From Combretum micranthum (taxonomy: Eukaryota; Streptophyta; Magnoliopsida; Myrtales; Combretaceae): a stretch of 64,000 bases of DNA. Below are positions 60,201 to 64,000 of this stretch, one piece after another. Below the pieces are notes generated by a model. It searched no databases and was not told the origin of the DNA. It saw only the letters and a list, made by a program, of their open reading frames with translations. How positions within the stretch are numbered: position 1 is the stretch's first letter; every line of letters starts with the position of its first letter. The DNA is taken from the NCBI GenBank assembly GCA_024138025.1, contig JAMXBD010001252.1, forward strand, positions 1 through 64,000, in the 5' to 3' direction. A program made the position numbers and the translations under genes.

Positions 60201-63200
60201 TAGAATGGTTGGTTGTCTTCTATAGTGATTGTTGGAGTCTTGGTTAGTTCTTTAATTGTTGGAAGAATAAGTGGAGACTATGTTACAAGAGAGGGAAAAT
60301 TTTCAAATTGTTGAATTGTAAGTGTGTGTGTGTCTCACGGTGCAGAGGAGAGAAGGGGATCTGGTAGTTTAGAGAGTGCTTAATTTTTTTTTCCTTTGGA
60401 TGGTCATTTATTTATAGGAGTTAAGGTGACTTGTAAAGGAAGAATTGACTTATTTTAATTTATTTTGCTCAATTTCTGGTGTGTGTGTGTCACGGAATTG
60501 AAGGGAGTGGGAGGGCTGATTCCAAGTCAACTAAGCTGATTTGTATGCATAATATTTGTTGTAATTATTAGAGCCTTATTGGTGTAATTTAATTGGGTCA
60601 TTTGTCTCATTTTTGGACCTCATATTCCTTAAAGTAAATTTGTTGCAGGTAGGACTTGTAAAAATTTTTTAGCAGCAAAGTGGAGCTTTTCACCACCGTA
60701 ACTGCAACTAATACTAAGAAAAATATTTTAAAAATTCAAATATCTAACTAATTCGTCAAAAATATCCCCTACGTATATTTATATCACTTATGTAAGAATT
60801 TTATTCTAAAAAAATTTAATTTAGGTCCCAAAATATTTCTACAATATTGTTGACTTCAGATTTTAAGTTTAAAATTTACACGATTTAGCATTTTTAAAGT
60901 TTTGCCTCACGCGATTAGGGTTTTAGGGCCTAATGGGTCAAAAATATAAAATTGGTATCTACGGACTCTAATTTTTCTAGCTAAAATTATGGTGTGGTCT
61001 AAATTTTTATTTGAAACCTAGATTATTAATTATGGATCCGTTTATGGCTTTTTAGTTCCTATTTATAACCTTGACGGTTTATCTTTAATGGGTCATTCTT
61101 ATTCTATACATATTACAAGTTATTGGCTTTCTAATGCTCTTCAAATAAAAGTCTATTTATACTTATATTCTAATTCTTGACTCAGATTATGAATTCTAGT
61201 TGTATTGTCTTTTAATATCAAGAAATTTCTAACCTAGGGTTTTTAGATCATAAGTAGATTCACAATACTCTAAAATTTCTAATTAAAGTCTAACTGGGTC
61301 TCAAAATCCAATATTCATCCTATTTTTACTATTCTAGTTATTAGTACTAGTCTTAGAATCCTCGAGGTTTACAGAAGGAGCTCAATAGGTGCATTGACAA
61401 CAGGTGCACTCGTGATCCCATCATCAACAATACTCTCATCATCCTCATAATTGAGCTCTTCAATCTTGTCGACATCACTTCCATTGTCATCATAAGGGAT
61501 TGGAGATAGTTCATGATTAATTTTGTCCAGGCCATCGTCCTCATCATCTGGTACCATCACGGGTGTAACAGCACCACTAGAGCGATGCGAACTCAGAAAA
61601 GAGCTTATGTTAACCTGAAAAGAGCACATAAAGAAAACATTAGACAATAAAAGAAGAGTAACAATAGCAGGTTATACACAAGAAGACTTATTATCTCCTC
61701 GATGAGTACACACTTTGCTGCCCTAGGATCCACTATTTGAGGTGGTAGATGGTCATTCTTTGATTTTGTAGGAGGTGCATCATCAGAAGGCTCTAGCTGG
61801 TCTGATGCAGGCTCTTCAATTATTTGGACACTAGCATTTGACCTATGGTATCTGTTCCTTGGTAGCCTAAGGTAGAACTCATGACGATATATGAGTGGCA
61901 ATGGCAATGTATCATCAACAGATGCGAAGGCGTAGTCATGGAAGATGGCTATGCAATTCGAGCAATGTGTCGGCCAACCAGCAGAAGCAACTCTACGACA
62001 CTCTATAGAAGGAGAGAATAGATGTCACACCATAGGATGGATGCACTTAAAGTCACTTGGCGAGATGGACTGACAACATGAATCGAAGCTCTACGCAATG
62101 TTGAGAAGATGCGGCACTCCTTGATCAAAGCCAAGCTGGTGTGCTACTCTATAAGGGAGTATATCGTCACCCTTTGCTGCAAGAATCACCCATTCAAATC
62201 TCCTTTGTCAAGCAAAGATGGAAGGCCCCTGGGATGCACCAAAGCATGAACATAGCTTGACTTTTATCTAGCTTGTAACGATTATCAACTAAGATAACCT
62301 CGCCTGTAGAACCTAGAGGATAAAGCCTATCATCGTCTTAATAGCCTTCAAGAGGCTCTACAAAAGGTCGAAACGTAAACTCCTTCTCGACATCGATGAG
62401 CTGAAGAAGTGGTCGATTGATCTCTACTCCAATCCACACCTATGCCCGAGGAGCAGTAAGATTTGAATCCCTATTGATGGCAGGCTGTGCAAGGTGATTT
62501 CAAAACCGCTCACAGAAGAATAGCTGTAAGAAAAGTAAGTCCACATGTGACACGTTCACATATCTATCCTTGGAATAGATAGAAGCTTGGTGGTACAAGT
62601 CAAGACGTCGATATAGGGACCCTAGGTAGAAAGTAGCTAGTGCAAGCATTGACCCTGTGTGATACATACGGCCAAAGCAAAAAGTTGAGGGCTTACACCT
62701 TCTTTCGGCCCACCAGGGAACGCAAACAATGGCTACCAAAATGCAATGAAGCCTGCAAGTTCATACCTATACATCAAAGAACTAAAAGAGAAACATATTA
62801 GTTAAAGAAGTCAAGTATAGAGCAATAAAGCTGGTCCCGCCACTTAAGGCATGTTCTTTCTCCTCTCTTCAAAGAAGTGTGTTATCTAGGCAGAGAAACA
62901 AGGTTTCTTCTTATCATCACGAGCAAGCTTTAGAGCCACTAGTAAAGATGCTTCGAGGTGGTGCTCTTCACGTGAAGTCATAGTTGTAGCAACATTACTT
63001 AGCCCAGAACATTCCAGGTTCAAAAGCATGACCACGTCTTCAAGACTTGGTGATATTTCCCCCTATTCAGTGATCAATGTATGAGTCTGGGTACTCCAGC
63101 GAGAGATGATGGCACGTCATACTTCCATCTTGTTTATGCTGACGAGCCATAAGCAAGCAGAGGTAATGATGGCACCATAGACTTTGGCTTCTTTCAGAAG

Positions 63201-63473
63201 CTTTACATATTCTAACTGGTCAGCGATGTAGTCTACTTAGTCGCTCCATTTAGGTGGTGGCTCCTTGAGAAATGCGAAGTGTGTACTAGAAAGTGGTAGC
63301 TCCTTTCGCTCATTCTTGAAAAGTAGCACTGAGTCCTCCCTAATGGTGTTCCTAGAATCGAAGCCCATCTTTAGCTCGATTAATGGAAAGTCACCATCAA
63401 TAGGGGGAGTTGCACACAATTTGGGGCGAGAAGCTTTGTCCCAGAACGTGTCTTCAAAAACAGTATCGTCCAC
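57250..63473 (-). pseudogene. antisense plant mobile domain (PMD, aminotransferase-like) gene, interrupted by a solo LTR
   Basis: Minus strand, broken by stops and frameshifts. From 63,473: a leader with FPLIELKMGFDSRN and STHFAFLKEPPPKW; then SWLVSINKMEV-like sequence, RWSTQTHTLI and SLEDVVMLLNLECSG (near 63,035), the helix pattern that opens the PMD; then ALATFYLGSLYRRLDLYHQ and VDLLFLQLFFCERF (62,700-62,500), the second half of the PMD. A long acidic tail follows (PDDEDDG, NYEDDESIVDDG; 61,647-61,374). A 3.6 kb solo LTR splits it; the tail continues at 57,785 with LEEMTSFHSFTYH and a Lys/Glu-rich helix to about 57,250. PMD (PF10536 type) occurs in transposons and in host genes of the MAIN/MAIL group. 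Lying antisense and downstream of Tat pol it is best read as an extra ORF of that element. Confidence 0.65.
57791..61373 (-). mobile_element. solo LTR, family A, minus strand (3.6 kb, TSD GAAGG)
   Basis: Plus orientation begins TGTCACGCCCTAAAGGGTAC and ends GAGGTTTACA, so the minus strand reads TGTAAACC...GCGTGACA, the family A termini. Flanks are gaagg at 57,786-57,790 and 61,374-61,378. Removing it joins minus-strand APIELL to PSSVARVS in one frame. It is single and lacks any internal domain. ORFs within it (for example 58,084-58,314 and 58,510-58,698) match nothing. Confidence 0.82.
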
Positions 63474-64000
63474 CTACTGACGTCGTAGAAGCTGAATTTG
63501 TGGCGGTTACCGTCTTGACGCACCAACAAGTCCCGTTGCTTGATAACTTCAACATTTGGTACTTGCTTGCCTTTAGCTTCATTCTGCTTGAGAGCTCTGG
63601 CCTTTTAGACTTGGTTACATTTCATTTTCTTTTGCTGGGTGTTTTCTACACTTCGAGTTTTATTGCTTCTGATAACTTAAGGATAAAAACTCCTATCAAC
63701 CTTAATTAAGATGATGCCTACAAAGGAAAAGATAAGATCAGAATGGGTGGGACAAGAAATTAAAAAAAAGAAGATATATTGATAGAAATCATGTTTATAT
63801 TATAAGTATATATATACAGAAAGGAAGAGTTGGGTTTGTCAGGAAGACACTCTTATATCACAGAATTCGCTCCAAGTTGAAATGTATGTAAAGATTGTGC
63901 TAGTTATTAAGATGGTAATTTGCAAAATAAAGACAACAAAGTTAAAAAAAAAGTAGGGCGCAAGGATCATTATATTATGATATATAAAAAAAAAGTGTAA
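63474..64000. other. upstream flank of the PMD gene
   Basis: Minus-strand sequence from about 63,640 down to 63,480 reads KARALKQNEAKGKQVPNVEV and HKFSFYDVSRW in frames next to the annotated start, so the PMD protein may begin further upstream (about 63,650) with a frameshift or stop at 63,476. Beyond 63,710 the DNA is AT-rich with poly-A and (TA) runs and no recognisable LTR end. Confidence 0.4.

Noticed and set aside
1..64000. tRNA, rRNA, CRISPR or bacterial-type operon signals
   Set aside because: No tRNA cloverleaf, ribosomal RNA or direct-repeat-spacer array was recognised; the tRNA-Met matches are short retrotransposon primer sites only.

Overview
The window looks like an angiosperm nuclear chromosome, probably a eudicot; I cannot name the species. 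The evidence is GT-AG introns in a plant-type coiled-coil gene, very AT-rich spacers, and dense layers of plant LTR retrotransposons (Ty1/copia SIRE-like, Ty3/gypsy Tat-like and chromovirus-like). I recognise only one ordinary host gene family. Everything else is transposon-derived or unassigned.

Layout. (1) 1-7,085 and 20,325-27,286 are two direct copies of a ~7 kb segment that carries a whole gene: promoter, 5'-UTR intron and four coding exons. The product is a plant-specific long coiled-coil protein beginning MKKLFFFRSS. Copy 1 is riddled with single-base deletions. Copy 2 is almost open but has one early stop. An inverted duplicate of the last exon sits just after copy 1 and forms a 165-bp-arm hairpin. 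(2) 7.5-20.3 kb between the copies holds a Mutator-like MITE, a ~4.4 kb gypsy LTR with its tRNA-Met primer site, a minus-strand gypsy gag fragment with LTR pieces, and a decayed copia pol with polypurine tract and LTR. (3) 27.3-33.35 kb holds a foldback MITE and a minus-strand copia-like element with LTR, polypurine tract and a gag zinc knuckle but no pol. (4) 33.36-41.15 kb is a tandem array LTR-internal-LTR-internal-LTR-internal-LTR (period ~2.2 kb, minus strand). (5) 41.15-44.83 kb holds LTR fragments, one of them split by a hAT-like element with an 8-bp target duplication, and a Tourist-like MITE. (6) 44.83 kb to the end reads as one old Tat-lineage gypsy element: RNase H, a second RNase H and integrase on the plus strand, followed by an antisense gene with an aminotransferase-like plant mobile domain (PMD). 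This host element was later hit three times: by a 7.7 kb LTR element (TSD CATGC/CATGT), a 1.6 kb solo LTR (TSD ACGTT) and a 3.6 kb solo LTR (TSD GAAGG). Each time, removing the insertion and one TSD restores the interrupted coding phrase.

The most interesting items are the Tat pol plus antisense PMD arrangement with its datable nested insertions, the tandem LTR array, the hairpin made from the host gene's last exon, and an antisense exon-1-like fragment of a VDAC porin gene inside the host gene's 5'-UTR intron. A caution applies throughout. One-base deletions are unusually frequent in copy 1 and in the tandem array, so some apparent pseudogenisation may be uncorrected long-read consensus error. 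All domain names come from reading translations by eye; no database search was possible.
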